A stretch of 64,000 nt of DNA from Candidatus Cacconaster scatequi (GTDB taxonomy: Bacteria > Bacteroidota > Bacteroidia > Bacteroidales > UBA932): assembly GCA_018065305.1 (NCBI GenBank), contig JAGHTO010000008.1, forward strand, positions 58,990 to 122,989. The letters are read 5' to 3'. The notes under the pieces were generated by a model. It saw only the letters and a program-made list of their open reading frames with translations, made no database searches and was not told where the DNA came from. The translations under genes and the position numbers were made by a program. This document shows positions 9,198 to 17,579 of this stretch, in pieces (position 1 is the first letter of the stretch; each line of letters begins with the position of its first letter).

Positions 9198-10697
9198 TCA
9201 TTTCATTTCGTCCTTGATTTTGCCGGCGAGGGCGGGGCCGATGACTTCCGAGAGTTCTTCAAGGGAGGCCTCCCTGATGCGTTTTACAGATTTGAACTTT
9301 TTCAGCAGTTTGGCCTCTGTCGCTGGGCCGACCCCGGGGATGGACCTTAGTTCACTCTGAATCTGCGCGGCGCTGCGGCGGGCCCTGTGGTGAGTTATTC
9401 CGAAGCGGTGAGCCTCATCCCTGATATGCATAAGAACCCTGAGCGACGAAGAATTCCTGTCAAGCCACAGAGGAGTGGGGTCTCCGGGAATAATCAGTTC
9501 CTCAAGCCTTTCCGCCAGACCTACGACGAACATCCGCTCCCTGATGCCGAGTTCAGTCAAAGCCTCGAGAGCAAACCTGAGCTGCCCCTTTCCTCCGTCA
9601 ATCACCACAAGTTGGGGAAGTTCCTCTCCTTCTGCAAGCAGTCTGGAATAGCGCCTGTTCACCACCTCCTTCATCGACGCATAGTCGTTGGCACCGACAA
9701 CCGTCTTTATCAGGAAATGTCTGTAATCCTTCTTTGACGGAATTGCGTCCCTGAAGACGACGCAGGCCGCCACAGGATTCGTTCCCTGGATATTCGAGTT
9801 GTCGAAGCATTCTATATGCCTCGGCAGTTCCGTCATTCCAAGGTCATCCCTCAACTGCTCCATCACCTTCTGCGATTTCTCTATCCTACGGGGCAGTTCC
9901 TTCGGCTTCAGAAGCTTGATGGTCTCCATATCGACGATTCCGTGCCCCGAGGACTTTATCTGCTCGTGATGGGCTTCCAGCAGAGCAAGACGTTCCTTCC
10001 ACTGCTGAGCCAGCTCGAACTGAAGGTTAGAGGCCGCCTGAGCCATCTTCTGACGGCATTCCGCCATCAGACTCCGGGTATGACCTCTCAACAGGGAGTC
10101 TATCTCCCCGATTCGGGACATATACTCCTCCTCGGTAAGAGAAGAGCCGGCAGAACAGACCGCCTCGCATCTTCCTATGTGGGCATTCAGGCAGGGACGG
10201 AATTTCCCGGACTTCACGGCATCCGCACTGAGGTTGTGCGCACAGGTCCTGAGTTTGTAGAGGTTGGATATCAGATTCAGGAGAGCTCTTGCCCGCTGGG
10301 AACTGGCATAAGGGCCGTAATAGCGCGAACCGTCCTTTTCATATCGTCTGGTAATCTCCACCCTCGGGAATCTCTCCGCCCTTATCGCTATCCAGGGATA
10401 GGTCTTGTCATCCTTGAGAAGTATGTTGTAATGCGGCTGAAGCTGCTTGATGAGGTTGTTCTCCAGAAGGAGCGCATCCTCCTCGGTCTCCACGACCGTG
10501 TACCGGAGATCCGCAATATGCTCCACCAGAGCCTGAGTCTTGCGGTCCAGCTGCTCCCTGGGCCGGAAATATTGGGAAACCCTCTTTCTCAGGTCCTTTG
10601 CCTTTCCGACATATATGATGGTCCCTCCGCTGTCAAGATAGCGGTAGACCCCCGGTTCGTGGGGAAGGTTCTCGACTTTTTCCCGAAGAGTCATCAT
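9198..10697 (-). CDS. uvrC: UvrABC excinuclease subunit C, internally shortened
   Basis: UvrC makes the dual incisions in nucleotide excision repair. The 499-residue product has the GIY-YIG domain (EPGVYRY at residues 14-20, YVGKAKDLRKRV at 29-40), a cysteine-containing region (CLNAHIGRCEAVC), a UVR coiled region (about 210-240), the RNase H-like nuclease core and a C-terminal tandem HhH (SIPGVGPATEAKLLKKF). The nuclease core keeps ECFDNSNIQG (Asp299), the VVIDGGKGQ Asp and HIRDEAHRFGITHHR. Usual Bacteroidales UvrC is about 600 residues. Here the segment between UVR and the nuclease core is only about 50 residues, so roughly 80-100 residues appear missing in frame. Catalytic residues are retained, so activity is possible. 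It is the last gene of the DUF4271-hemD-rnpA-yidD run. Confidence 0.92.
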   Translation of the reverse strand: MMTLREKVENLPHEPGVYRYLDSGGTIIYVGKAKDLRKRVSQYFRPREQLDRKTQALVEHIADLRYTVVETEEDALLLENNLIKQLQPHYNILLKDDKTYPWIAIRAERFPRVEITRRYEKDGSRYYGPYASSQRARALLNLISNLYKLRTCAHNLSADAVKSGKFRPCLNAHIGRCEAVCSAGSSLTEEEYMSRIGEIDSLLRGHTRSLMAECRQKMAQAASNLQFELAQQWKERLALLEAHHEQIKSSGHGIVDMETIKLLKPKELPRRIEKSQKVMEQLRDDLGMTELPRHIECFDNSNIQGTNPVAACVVFRDAIPSKKDYRHFLIKTVVGANDYASMKEVVNRRYSRLLAEGEELPQLVVIDGGKGQLRFALEALTELGIRERMFVVGLAERLEELIIPGDPTPLWLDRNSSSLRVLMHIRDEAHRFGITHHRARRSAAQIQSELRSIPGVGPATEAKLLKKFKSVKRIREASLEELSEVIGPALAGKIKDEMK

Positions 10698-10711
10698 ATT
10701 TTTCCAAAATA

Positions 10712-10948
10712 TCAGGGGACAGGGTCATAACCGGAGCCGCCCCAGGGGCTGCACCGGAGAATCCTCCAGAGGGCAAGGCCCGTACCCTTGACAAGCCCGT
10801 GCTTCCGCAGAGCTTCTATGGCGTAAGCCGAACAGGTAGGTGTGTATCTGCAATTCTGACCAAGATAGGGGGAGATGCAGATTTGATAGAACCTAATCAA
10901 CTTTATCGGAAGCCATACCGCCAATTTTCTGAAGGAATGAAGCGACAT
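10712..10948 (-). CDS. yidD: Membrane protein insertion efficiency factor YidD
   Basis: A small amphipathic membrane-associated protein that assists YidC-dependent insertion. The conserved core [14 protein letters not shown], then [19 protein letters not shown] and [13 protein letters not shown], is diagnostic. The ATG at 10948 gives 78 residues, which fits the family. A TTG 48 bp further upstream (10996) is in frame but would add an atypical extension. The gene overlaps the 3' end of rnpA by about 56 bp, which is usual for rnpA-yidD pairs, so the two are co-transcribed and probably translationally coupled. Confidence 0.9.
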   Translation of the reverse strand: MSLHSFRKLAVWLPIKLIRFYQICISPYLGQNCRYTPTCSAYAIEALRKHGLVKGTGLALWRILRCSPWGGSGYDPVP

Positions 10949-11219
10949 TCGACTCAATGACCTTATAGTCCAATATTTCTTTTGCAATGTAAACAATCAG
11001 CAGATTGCACTCTCCGGCGAAAGGATATGAAGCCTTCTGCATCCGGTATGCCTCCCTTATCCTTCTCCTGACCAGATTTCTGTGTACGGCCCTTTTGAAA
11101 TTCCTCTTGGGCACGGAGATGGCGACCTCTCCCTCCCCTCTGCTGAAATATACCTTGAAAGGAAAATTCACTAAAGAGGTGCCGTTGTTCAGAAGTGCTA
11201 TGATCTGGCCGCGGCGCAT
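10893..11219 (-). CDS. rnpA: Ribonuclease P protein component
   Basis: The 108-residue basic protein subunit of RNase P, needed for 5' maturation of tRNA precursors. The signature [18 protein letters not shown] (about residues 42-59) is the RNR motif that binds the RNA subunit. It is preceded by the usual [11 protein letters not shown] strand. No rpmH is found upstream; the gene instead follows hemD after 10 bp, an arrangement seen in Bacteroidota. Confidence 0.93.
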   Translation of the reverse strand: MRRGQIIALLNNGTSLVNFPFKVYFSRGEGEVAISVPKRNFKRAVHRNLVRRRIREAYRMQKASYPFAGECNLLIVYIAKEILDYKVIESNVASFLQKIGGMASDKVD

Positions 11220-11229
11220 TAGACACTGT

Positions 11230-11967
11230 TTATTTCGATGACAGATACAATGTCAGAGCCTGTGCTATTGAGGGGGCTTCAGGTGTCGGAGCGGAAATCT
11301 CCACCTTGAGACCGGCCTTTTCCATAGCTTTTGCGGTAGAGGGTCCGTATGTGGCAAAAAGGATATCTTTCTGCTGGAAATCCGGGAAGTTCTCCTGCAG
11401 GGACCTTACGTCATTTGGGCTGTAGAAGACAATCATCTGGTAGTTGGAAAGGGACAGGGATGCCAGATCATTGTTGACGGTACGTACCAGAACAACGCTT
11501 CCGTGACTCAGTTTTGCTTTCGAGAAGAGGTTGTCGACATCAGGTTTCAATGCATCGTTGCAGGCTATCAGGAACTTTTCGTTCTTGTGCTTGGTGCCTA
11601 TAGCCTCTATCACTGAGGGGAAGGAACCGTTTCCGAAAAATATCTTGCGTTTGCGATACACTATGTATTTCTGCAGATACAGGGCTATCGCCTCGCTCTG
11701 GCAGAAATATTTCATCGTTTCGGGAACAATCACTCTCGTCTGTTCGCAGAGAGAGAAAAACGAATCAATGGCTGTTCTGGAAGAGAACACTATAGCCGTG
11801 TAGTCCAGAACGGAAACCTTCTGCGAGACAAAATCCCTTTTGCTCACTCCCTCCACCCGGAAGAAGGGTTGGAAATCGACCTTCACTCCGAATTTGGTCT
11901 CTATATCGGCATACGGAGAGGCTCCTGTCGGGATGGGTTGTGAGATTAAAACGTTTTTAAGTGCCAT
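11230..11967 (-). CDS. hemD: Uroporphyrinogen-III synthase family protein
   Basis: The 245-residue protein fits the two-lobed HemD fold that cyclises hydroxymethylbilane to uroporphyrinogen III in tetrapyrrole synthesis. Recognisable segments are ISQP near the start, YTAIVFSSRTAIDSFF (about residues 55-70), QMIVFYSPNDVRSL and a C-terminal FATYGPSTAKAMEKAGL with APTPEAPSIAQAL, the conserved helix end of the family. HemD sequences diverge strongly, so the name rests on these blocks and on synteny with DUF4271. Its ATG directly abuts the stop codon of the upstream gene. Confidence 0.82.
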   Translation of the reverse strand: MALKNVLISQPIPTGASPYADIETKFGVKVDFQPFFRVEGVSKRDFVSQKVSVLDYTAIVFSSRTAIDSFFSLCEQTRVIVPETMKYFCQSEAIALYLQKYIVYRKRKIFFGNGSFPSVIEAIGTKHKNEKFLIACNDALKPDVDNLFSKAKLSHGSVVLVRTVNNDLASLSLSNYQMIVFYSPNDVRSLQENFPDFQQKDILFATYGPSTAKAMEKAGLKVEISAPTPEAPSIAQALTLYLSSK

Positions 11968-12645
11968 TTAAAAAGTCAATTCTTTAATCGCCACAAAAGC
12001 TGGCAATATTTCAAGGGCGCAAAGATACAAAATTGAAGAAAAAAGTGAAAATCCTGCTGAAATTAAAATTTTATACAGGCATTTCAGATAAATTGCATAG
12101 AAAAAAGTGAAAAACACTCCAAGATAGACATTTGTGAATATCCTTATCCCCTCCACCCCAAGCGCGTACAATGCCACAATAGGAACAGAACTGATGAAAA
12201 TCAGGGAGAAGGCTGAATAAGCGATAATTCTTGCAAGGTCGAATTCCTGTTTCTTTCCGCTATACCAGGAGGAAAGTCTGAGAACAATCTCCCGCAGGAT
12301 GAAATAAAGCGCCAGCACCTCCAGTACAACCCATAGCGGACGGTTGTTCTCTACGAAACAGATTGCAGCGCCATAAAATATTGAAGGAATTGCAAAAGAA
12401 ATGACTATGCTTTTTCTTTTGTAAGAGTTGTCAAAGATATCTTTTCTGCGGATGGCGCTGAAAAGGGTGTTCGCGGCACTGGACCAGCCTTCAATCAAAC
12501 GTTTGTGAAACAATACCGCAAGAAGGGTTGCCAGTAACAGAATTATTACGGTCACCGCCCCTTCCGACTGCGGCACAGATACTTTTCCGAGGGCTCCTCC
12601 TATCGGAAAGCCGCTGCCCCGCCATATATGGTCAAGTGTTTGCAA
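11968..12645 (-). CDS. DUF4271 integral membrane protein
   Basis: The 225-residue protein has about six hydrophobic segments (for example VTVIILLLATLLAVLF, ISFAIPSIFYGAAICFV, VVLEVLALYFIL, SLIFISSVPIVALYALGV). The pattern and its position directly before hemD match DUF4271, a Bacteroidota-specific family without a known function. The only fitting initiator is TTG at 12645; no in-frame ATG precedes the first membrane segment. It heads the minus-strand operon through hemD, rnpA, yidD and uvrC. A -7 box TAACTTTG sits just upstream, so the leader would be very short. Confidence 0.75.
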   Translation of the reverse strand: MQTLDHIWRGSGFPIGGALGKVSVPQSEGAVTVIILLLATLLAVLFHKRLIEGWSSAANTLFSAIRRKDIFDNSYKRKSIVISFAIPSIFYGAAICFVENNRPLWVVLEVLALYFILREIVLRLSSWYSGKKQEFDLARIIAYSAFSLIFISSVPIVALYALGVEGIRIFTNVYLGVFFTFFYAIYLKCLYKILISAGFSLFSSILYLCALEILPAFVAIKELTF

Positions 12646-12653
12646 ATCAATTT

Positions 12654-12686
12654 TTTCGCAAAGTTAGTGATAAAAGCGTATATTTG
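12654..12686 (+). promoter_or_regulatory. Candidate promoter for the DUF2723 gene
   Basis: TTTC at 12654-12657, a 21-bp spacer and a perfect TATATTTG at 12679-12686 match the Bacteroidota consensus with one mismatch in the -33 element. The start codon at 12707 is 20 nt beyond the box. It overlaps a divergent -7 box on the other strand. Confidence 0.55.
12659..12666 (-). promoter_or_regulatory. -7 box for the DUF4271-hemD operon
   Basis: The minus strand reads TAACTTTG, a perfect TAnnTTTG, 13 nt upstream of the TTG start of the DUF4271 gene. No clear TTTG lies at the expected -33 distance. It lies inside the spacer of the divergent plus-strand promoter, so the two promoters would compete. Confidence 0.45.
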
Positions 12687-12706
12687 TCAGTTAAACAAAT
12701 AATAGA

Positions 12707-15700
12707 ATGGAAAAAGGACATTTCGGAAAAATCAACCGCGTGGTGGCTTTGGTTGTATTCGCACTCTCCTCCGCAGTATATCTCTCCACAATCGAGCCCA
12801 CGACAAGTTTCTGGGACTGCGGCGAATTCATAGCCTCCTCCTACAAATTGGAAGTCGGTCACGCTCCGGGAAACCCCTCCTTCAACCTCTTCGCCCATAT
12901 CTTCACTCTTTTCACTGACAAGGAACATGCGGCGGTAGCGGTGAATGCAATGAACGCCCTATGTTCGTCCCTGACCATATTCTTCCTTTACCTGACAATC
13001 GTCCTTCTGGGGGCCAAGATATACGAAAAAAGAGGGATGCCCCTCACAAAAGCCAATGCAACGGCCCTTATGGGAGCGGGGGTCGTGGGAGCGATGGCAT
13101 ACTGCTTCTCCGACACGTTCTGGTTCTCGGCCGTCGAGGGCGAAGTTTACGCAATGAGTTCCCTTTTCACCGCCATTGTCTTCTGGGCCATTCTGAAGTG
13201 GGAAAAGGAAGCCGGGGAACCCTACGCCAACAGATGGATAGTTCTGATATGTTTCCTTATGGGAATCTCCATCGGAGTGCACCTGCTCAATCTTCTGACG
13301 ATACCGGCCATCGTATTCATCTATTATTTCAAGAAAACGGAAAAACCGGTTACCTTCTGGAAGGCGTTCGGCGTACTCTGCCTCTCCGGACTGATTCTCG
13401 CAGTGGTCCTTTTCGGCATCATTCCTTATCTGCCCCGCATGGCGGCGGCAATTGACAGGCTGTTTGTCAACGGATTCGGCCTGGGCTTCAACAGCGGGGC
13501 GGCAGTATTTATGGTTGCTCTGTTCGTGCTGTGCTTCTGGGGGCTGAACGTGCTGAGGAAGAAGGGCAAAGTTCTGTGGCACACTGTCCTGCTCTGCTTC
13601 ACCGCAATCACTATCGGATATTCTCTCTTCGCAATCACAATCATACGTTCCTGTGCCGGAACTCCGACCAACGAATATCAGCCTGACAACCCATATACTC
13701 TCATCAGATATCTGGAAAGGGAGCAGTATGGAAAGAACCCCATCCTCCTCGGGCAGGCCTTCACTTCCCCTTACGAAATAGAGGAGAACTTCTTCTATAC
13801 CCCTCTGGACGGCAAATATGTCAAGACAGGAAATGTCGACCCGGTATATCCCTCTTCCGTAAAGATGCTGTTCCCCCGTATGTGGAACGGATATGACGAG
13901 TCATACAAGAAGTTCTATATGCAATATTGCGAGAAGATGAACACCCGCAGCGCCGTTATCAACGGACACAACCAGACATTCCAGATGCCCCGCTTCATCG
14001 ACAATCTGCGGTTCTTCTTCGACTACCAGATCAATTATATGTATGTCCGCTATTTCCTCTGGAACTTCGTCGGACGGCAGAATGACTTCCACGGACAGGT
14101 TCCCGGAGAACTGATGAACGGCAACTGGGAAAGCGGCATCAAATTCATTGACATCCCACGTCTCGGCGACCAAAGCGCCGGTCCTGACTATCTGGTGAAC
14201 AATCGCTCCAAGAACCATTACTACTTCATTCCACTGATTCTCGGTCTGATAGGATTCTTCTTCCAGCTCCGTCACGACGAGCGCAACACCTGGGTGACCG
14301 GGCTTCTGTTCCTCCTGACGGGACTTGCCATCGTTGTCTATCTCAATCAGCCGCCGTTCCAGGTCAGGGAGAGGGACTATGCATACGCCGGTTCGTTCTA
14401 TGTATTCACTATATGGATCGGCCTTTCCGTAATGGCGCTCCAGAATTGGATTGATTCTCTCACAAAAAAGCAGAATTCCGTTGCAACCGCCTGTGCGGCA
14501 ACGGTTCTCGGTCTGGTGGCGCCCGTCCTGATGGGCTGCGAGAATTATGACGACCACGACCGCAGCGGCCGTTACACAGCCCGTGACATAGCTTACAATT
14601 ATCTGAACACCTGCGGTCACAATGCAATGCTTGTCACCCACGGAGACAACGATACATTTCCCCTGTGGTATGCACAGGAAGTCGAGGGAATCCGTACGGA
14701 CGTGAGAATCATCAACTCCTCCCTGGCCTCAACCGACTGGTACATAGACCAGATGAAGCAGAAATTCTATGAGAGCGACCCCGTACCGGTCTCCATCGAG
14801 AGAAGACAGTACCTTTACGGAACTAACGATTACGTTCCCGTCATCGATGCATTCGGCCAGCCGATTCTTGCCAGTGATGCTATATCCGTCTTCCGCAATC
14901 CCAAATATGTCACCAAAGGCGGTAGCGATTACATTCCCGCCAAGAAAGTCATCATCAAAGTCAACAGGGAGAACGCCCTGGCCTCCGGAATTGTCAAGCC
15001 GGAGAATGCTCACCTCATTCAGGACAGCCTTGTCATAGATATCAAGCCCGAGCATCTTACCAAATTCAATCTGGTCATCCTGGACATTCTGTCCAACTAC
15101 GACTGGAGCAGGCCTTTCTGTTTCGTTTCCCGTTCGGAGACGGACCTTGGCATTCAGGATTATCTTGAATATGACGGCTATTGCTACAAACTGGTGCCAT
15201 ACGCCAAGAACCCGAAAGACGATGCAATCAAGGATCCCGATGTCCTGTACAACAATCTTATGAATGTCTATCATCTGGAATCCCTCGCCGACACCACTAT
15301 GCACGTCGATTATCAGAACATCTATACCTTCGCGGCCGTCACTCCCGTCCGCGACATGTTCTCGACCGCTGCCGAACTGATGATTGACAGGGGTGATTAT
15401 GACAAAGCCCGCGAGTTGCTGGACAAGTGCATCGCTGTGATGCCACAGAGAAATTTCCCCTACAACATTGCGCCTTTGAGAAGCATCAACGAATGGTCAA
15501 TGCTCTCGATACTGGAGAGTTATCTCCGTATCGGCGACAATGACAAGGCGGAGGAGATAGGATTGAAATTTGCCGATGAGACTCTGTCGATGATGAACCT
15601 TCTCTCGATGAAGACCGGTCCGGGAGAGGACGATTTTCTTGACAAGAAGGCCTTCGACACCTGCGCCTCGACCTACTATTACCTTGTCAAACTGTTCAGC

Positions 15701-15772
15701 AATCACAATATGAAGGAGATGACTGCGTTGCTCCAGGAGAAACTGAGAGACCTCTCTTCAACCAAGAATTGA
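12707..15772 (+). CDS. DUF2723-family polytopic membrane protein (GT-C-like glycosyltransferase)
   Basis: The 1021-residue protein opens with a cytosolic end and a membrane segment followed by [23 protein letters not shown], the invariant start of the DUF2723 family. The acidic residue in WDCGEF sits where GT-C enzymes place their catalytic aspartate. About ten or more membrane segments follow up to about residue 600. The soluble C-terminal region begins near [20 protein letters not shown] and ends in helical repeats (about 880-1010). The family is related to the eukaryotic TMEM260 O-mannosyltransferase, so protein O-glycosylation using a lipid-linked sugar is the best guess, but this is inference. 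The gene is transcribed alone or with lepA 10 bp downstream. Confidence 0.85.
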   Translation: MEKGHFGKINRVVALVVFALSSAVYLSTIEPTTSFWDCGEFIASSYKLEVGHAPGNPSFNLFAHIFTLFTDKEHAAVAVNAMNALCSSLTIFFLYLTIVLLGAKIYEKRGMPLTKANATALMGAGVVGAMAYCFSDTFWFSAVEGEVYAMSSLFTAIVFWAILKWEKEAGEPYANRWIVLICFLMGISIGVHLLNLLTIPAIVFIYYFKKTEKPVTFWKAFGVLCLSGLILAVVLFGIIPYLPRMAAAIDRLFVNGFGLGFNSGAAVFMVALFVLCFWGLNVLRKKGKVLWHTVLLCFTAITIGYSLFAITIIRSCAGTPTNEYQPDNPYTLIRYLEREQYGKNPILLGQAFTSPYEIEENFFYTPLDGKYVKTGNVDPVYPSSVKMLFPRMWNGYDESYKKFYMQYCEKMNTRSAVINGHNQTFQMPRFIDNLRFFFDYQINYMYVRYFLWNFVGRQNDFHGQVPGELMNGNWESGIKFIDIPRLGDQSAGPDYLVNNRSKNHYYFIPLILGLIGFFFQLRHDERNTWVTGLLFLLTGLAIVVYLNQPPFQVRERDYAYAGSFYVFTIWIGLSVMALQNWIDSLTKKQNSVATACAATVLGLVAPVLMGCENYDDHDRSGRYTARDIAYNYLNTCGHNAMLVTHGDNDTFPLWYAQEVEGIRTDVRIINSSLASTDWYIDQMKQKFYESDPVPVSIERRQYLYGTNDYVPVIDAFGQPILASDAISVFRNPKYVTKGGSDYIPAKKVIIKVNRENALASGIVKPENAHLIQDSLVIDIKPEHLTKFNLVILDILSNYDWSRPFCFVSRSETDLGIQDYLEYDGYCYKLVPYAKNPKDDAIKDPDVLYNNLMNVYHLESLADTTMHVDYQNIYTFAAVTPVRDMFSTAAELMIDRGDYDKARELLDKCIAVMPQRNFPYNIAPLRSINEWSMLSILESYLRIGDNDKAEEIGLKFADETLSMMNLLSMKTGPGEDDFLDKKAFDTCASTYYYLVKLFSNHNMKEMTALLQEKLRDLSSTKN

Positions 15773-15782
15773 CAGCCGCTGC

Positions 15783-17570
15783 ATGAAACACATCAGAAAT
15801 TTCTGCATAATCGCCCATATCGACCACGGCAAGAGCACTCTTGCCGACAGGATGCTGGAACTCACCAATACTCTCGAAAAGAGGGAGATGGAGGATCAGG
15901 TGCTGGATTCGATGGACCTGGAGAGGGAGAAAGGCATAACTATAAAGAGCCACGCCATACAAATGGAGTACAGCTATAAGGGAGAGAAATACATTCTCAA
16001 CCTGATTGACACTCCGGGGCACGTCGACTTCTCATACGAAGTGTCACGCGCGATAGCCTCCTGCGAGGGGGCTCTGCTCGTTGTGGATGCCACCCAGGGG
16101 GTACAGGCCCAGACCATATCGAATCTGTACCTTGCCATCGAACACGACCTGGAGATTATTCCGGTCCTCAACAAGATAGATATGGATGCCGCTATGGTCG
16201 ACGTGGTACAGGACCAGGTCGTCGACCTGCTCGGGTGCAGCCCGGATGACGTGCTGCTCACCTCCGCCCGTACAGGAGAGGGTGTAGAGTCCATTCTGGA
16301 TGCAATCGTCGAGAGAATCCCCGCACCGAAGGGCGACCCGCAGGCCCCTTTGCAGGCCCTGATATTCGATTCCGTATTCAACAGTTTCCGTGGCATCATC
16401 GCCTATTTCAAAGTGGAAAACGGTTCCATCCGTACCGGTGACAGGGTGAAGTTCGTCAATACGGGGAAGGAATACACTGCCGATGAGGTGGGAGTGCTGA
16501 AGATGAAGATGCACCCTACCGGTGAGATATCCTGCGGTTCGGTAGGATACATTATTTCCGGCATAAAGAGCGCTGTCGAGGTGAAGGTGGGAGACACCAT
16601 CACGCATCTTGAGAATCCCTGTTCGAATGCCATCGCCGGATTCGAAGACGTCAAGCCGATGCTCTATGCCGGTATGTTCCCTGTCACGGCGGACCAGTAC
16701 GAAGATTTGCGCGCATCCCTGGAGAAATTCCAGCTGAATGACGCCTCTTTGGTATTCGAGCCTGAGAGTTCCCTTGCTCTCGGTTTCGGATTCCGCTGCG
16801 GATTCCTCGGTCTGCTGCATCTGGAAATAGTTCAGGAACGTCTCTACCGCGAGTTCGATATGGATGTCGTGACAACCGTTCCGAACGTCTCCTATAAGGT
16901 ATATACGACACAGGGAGAGTGTCTGGACGTACATAATCCTTCCGGACTTCCCTCCCCGACCCTGATAGACCACATCGAAGAGCCGTATATCCAGGCACAA
17001 ATCATTTCGAAATCGGAATTTTACGGCCCGATTATGAAACTCTGCCTTGACAAGAGGGGCATTCTGAAGAACGAGCATTACATTTCGGCTGACAGGATTG
17101 AACTGACTTACGAAATGCCTCTTTCCGAAATAGTGTTCGACTTCTATGACAAGCTCAAATCCATCTCGAAAGGGTACGCCTCCTTCGACTATCACATCAT
17201 CGGATTCCGGGAGGCGAAATTGGTGAAACTCGACATTCTCCTCAACGGAGAGCCGGCGGACGCCCTGTCAACGCTTATCCATCAGGACCACGCATACGAT
17301 TTCGGACGCAAGATATGCGAGAAACTCAAGGAGCTGATTCCCCGTCAGCAGTTCGACGTTGCCATCCAGGCGGCCATCGGAGCAAAAATCATTGCCCGCG
17401 AGACTGTCCGTCAGGTCCGCAAGGACGTTACCGCGAAGTGTTACGGAGGCGACATCACCCGAAAGCGCAAGCTGCTCGAAAAGCAGAAGGCGGGAAAGAA
17501 GAGGATGCGCCAGATAGGACAGGTGGAAGTGCCCCAGAGCGCCTTTATGGCAGTTCTGAAGATTGATTAA
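15783..17570 (+). CDS. lepA: Elongation factor 4 (LepA)
   Basis: The 595-residue translational GTPase LepA/EF4 remodels or assists ribosomes, possibly during assembly. G-domain motifs are clear: AHIDHGKST (G1, residues 11-19), EKGITIKS (G2), DTPGH (G3), NKID (G4) and TSARTG (G5). The full length and the C-terminal LepA-specific region ([19 protein letters not shown], then [15 protein letters not shown]) are present, so it is not EF-G or TypA. It follows the DUF2723 gene by 10 bp and converges with the next gene, 9 bp away, with no obvious terminator between them. Confidence 0.97.
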   Translation: MKHIRNFCIIAHIDHGKSTLADRMLELTNTLEKREMEDQVLDSMDLEREKGITIKSHAIQMEYSYKGEKYILNLIDTPGHVDFSYEVSRAIASCEGALLVVDATQGVQAQTISNLYLAIEHDLEIIPVLNKIDMDAAMVDVVQDQVVDLLGCSPDDVLLTSARTGEGVESILDAIVERIPAPKGDPQAPLQALIFDSVFNSFRGIIAYFKVENGSIRTGDRVKFVNTGKEYTADEVGVLKMKMHPTGEISCGSVGYIISGIKSAVEVKVGDTITHLENPCSNAIAGFEDVKPMLYAGMFPVTADQYEDLRASLEKFQLNDASLVFEPESSLALGFGFRCGFLGLLHLEIVQERLYREFDMDVVTTVPNVSYKVYTTQGECLDVHNPSGLPSPTLIDHIEEPYIQAQIISKSEFYGPIMKLCLDKRGILKNEHYISADRIELTYEMPLSEIVFDFYDKLKSISKGYASFDYHIIGFREAKLVKLDILLNGEPADALSTLIHQDHAYDFGRKICEKLKELIPRQQFDVAIQAAIGAKIIARETVRQVRKDVTAKCYGGDITRKRKLLEKQKAGKKRMRQIGQVEVPQSAFMAVLKID

Positions 17571-17579
17571 GGAAGCCGT

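Noticed and set aside
9387..10730. Long open frames on the plus strand opposite uvrC
   Set aside because: They are antisense shadows of uvrC, with no domains and no plausible starts.
10949..10996. 16-codon N-terminal extension of YidD from a TTG
   Set aside because: The extension lies wholly inside rnpA, is not family-like, and the ATG at 10948 gives the canonical length.
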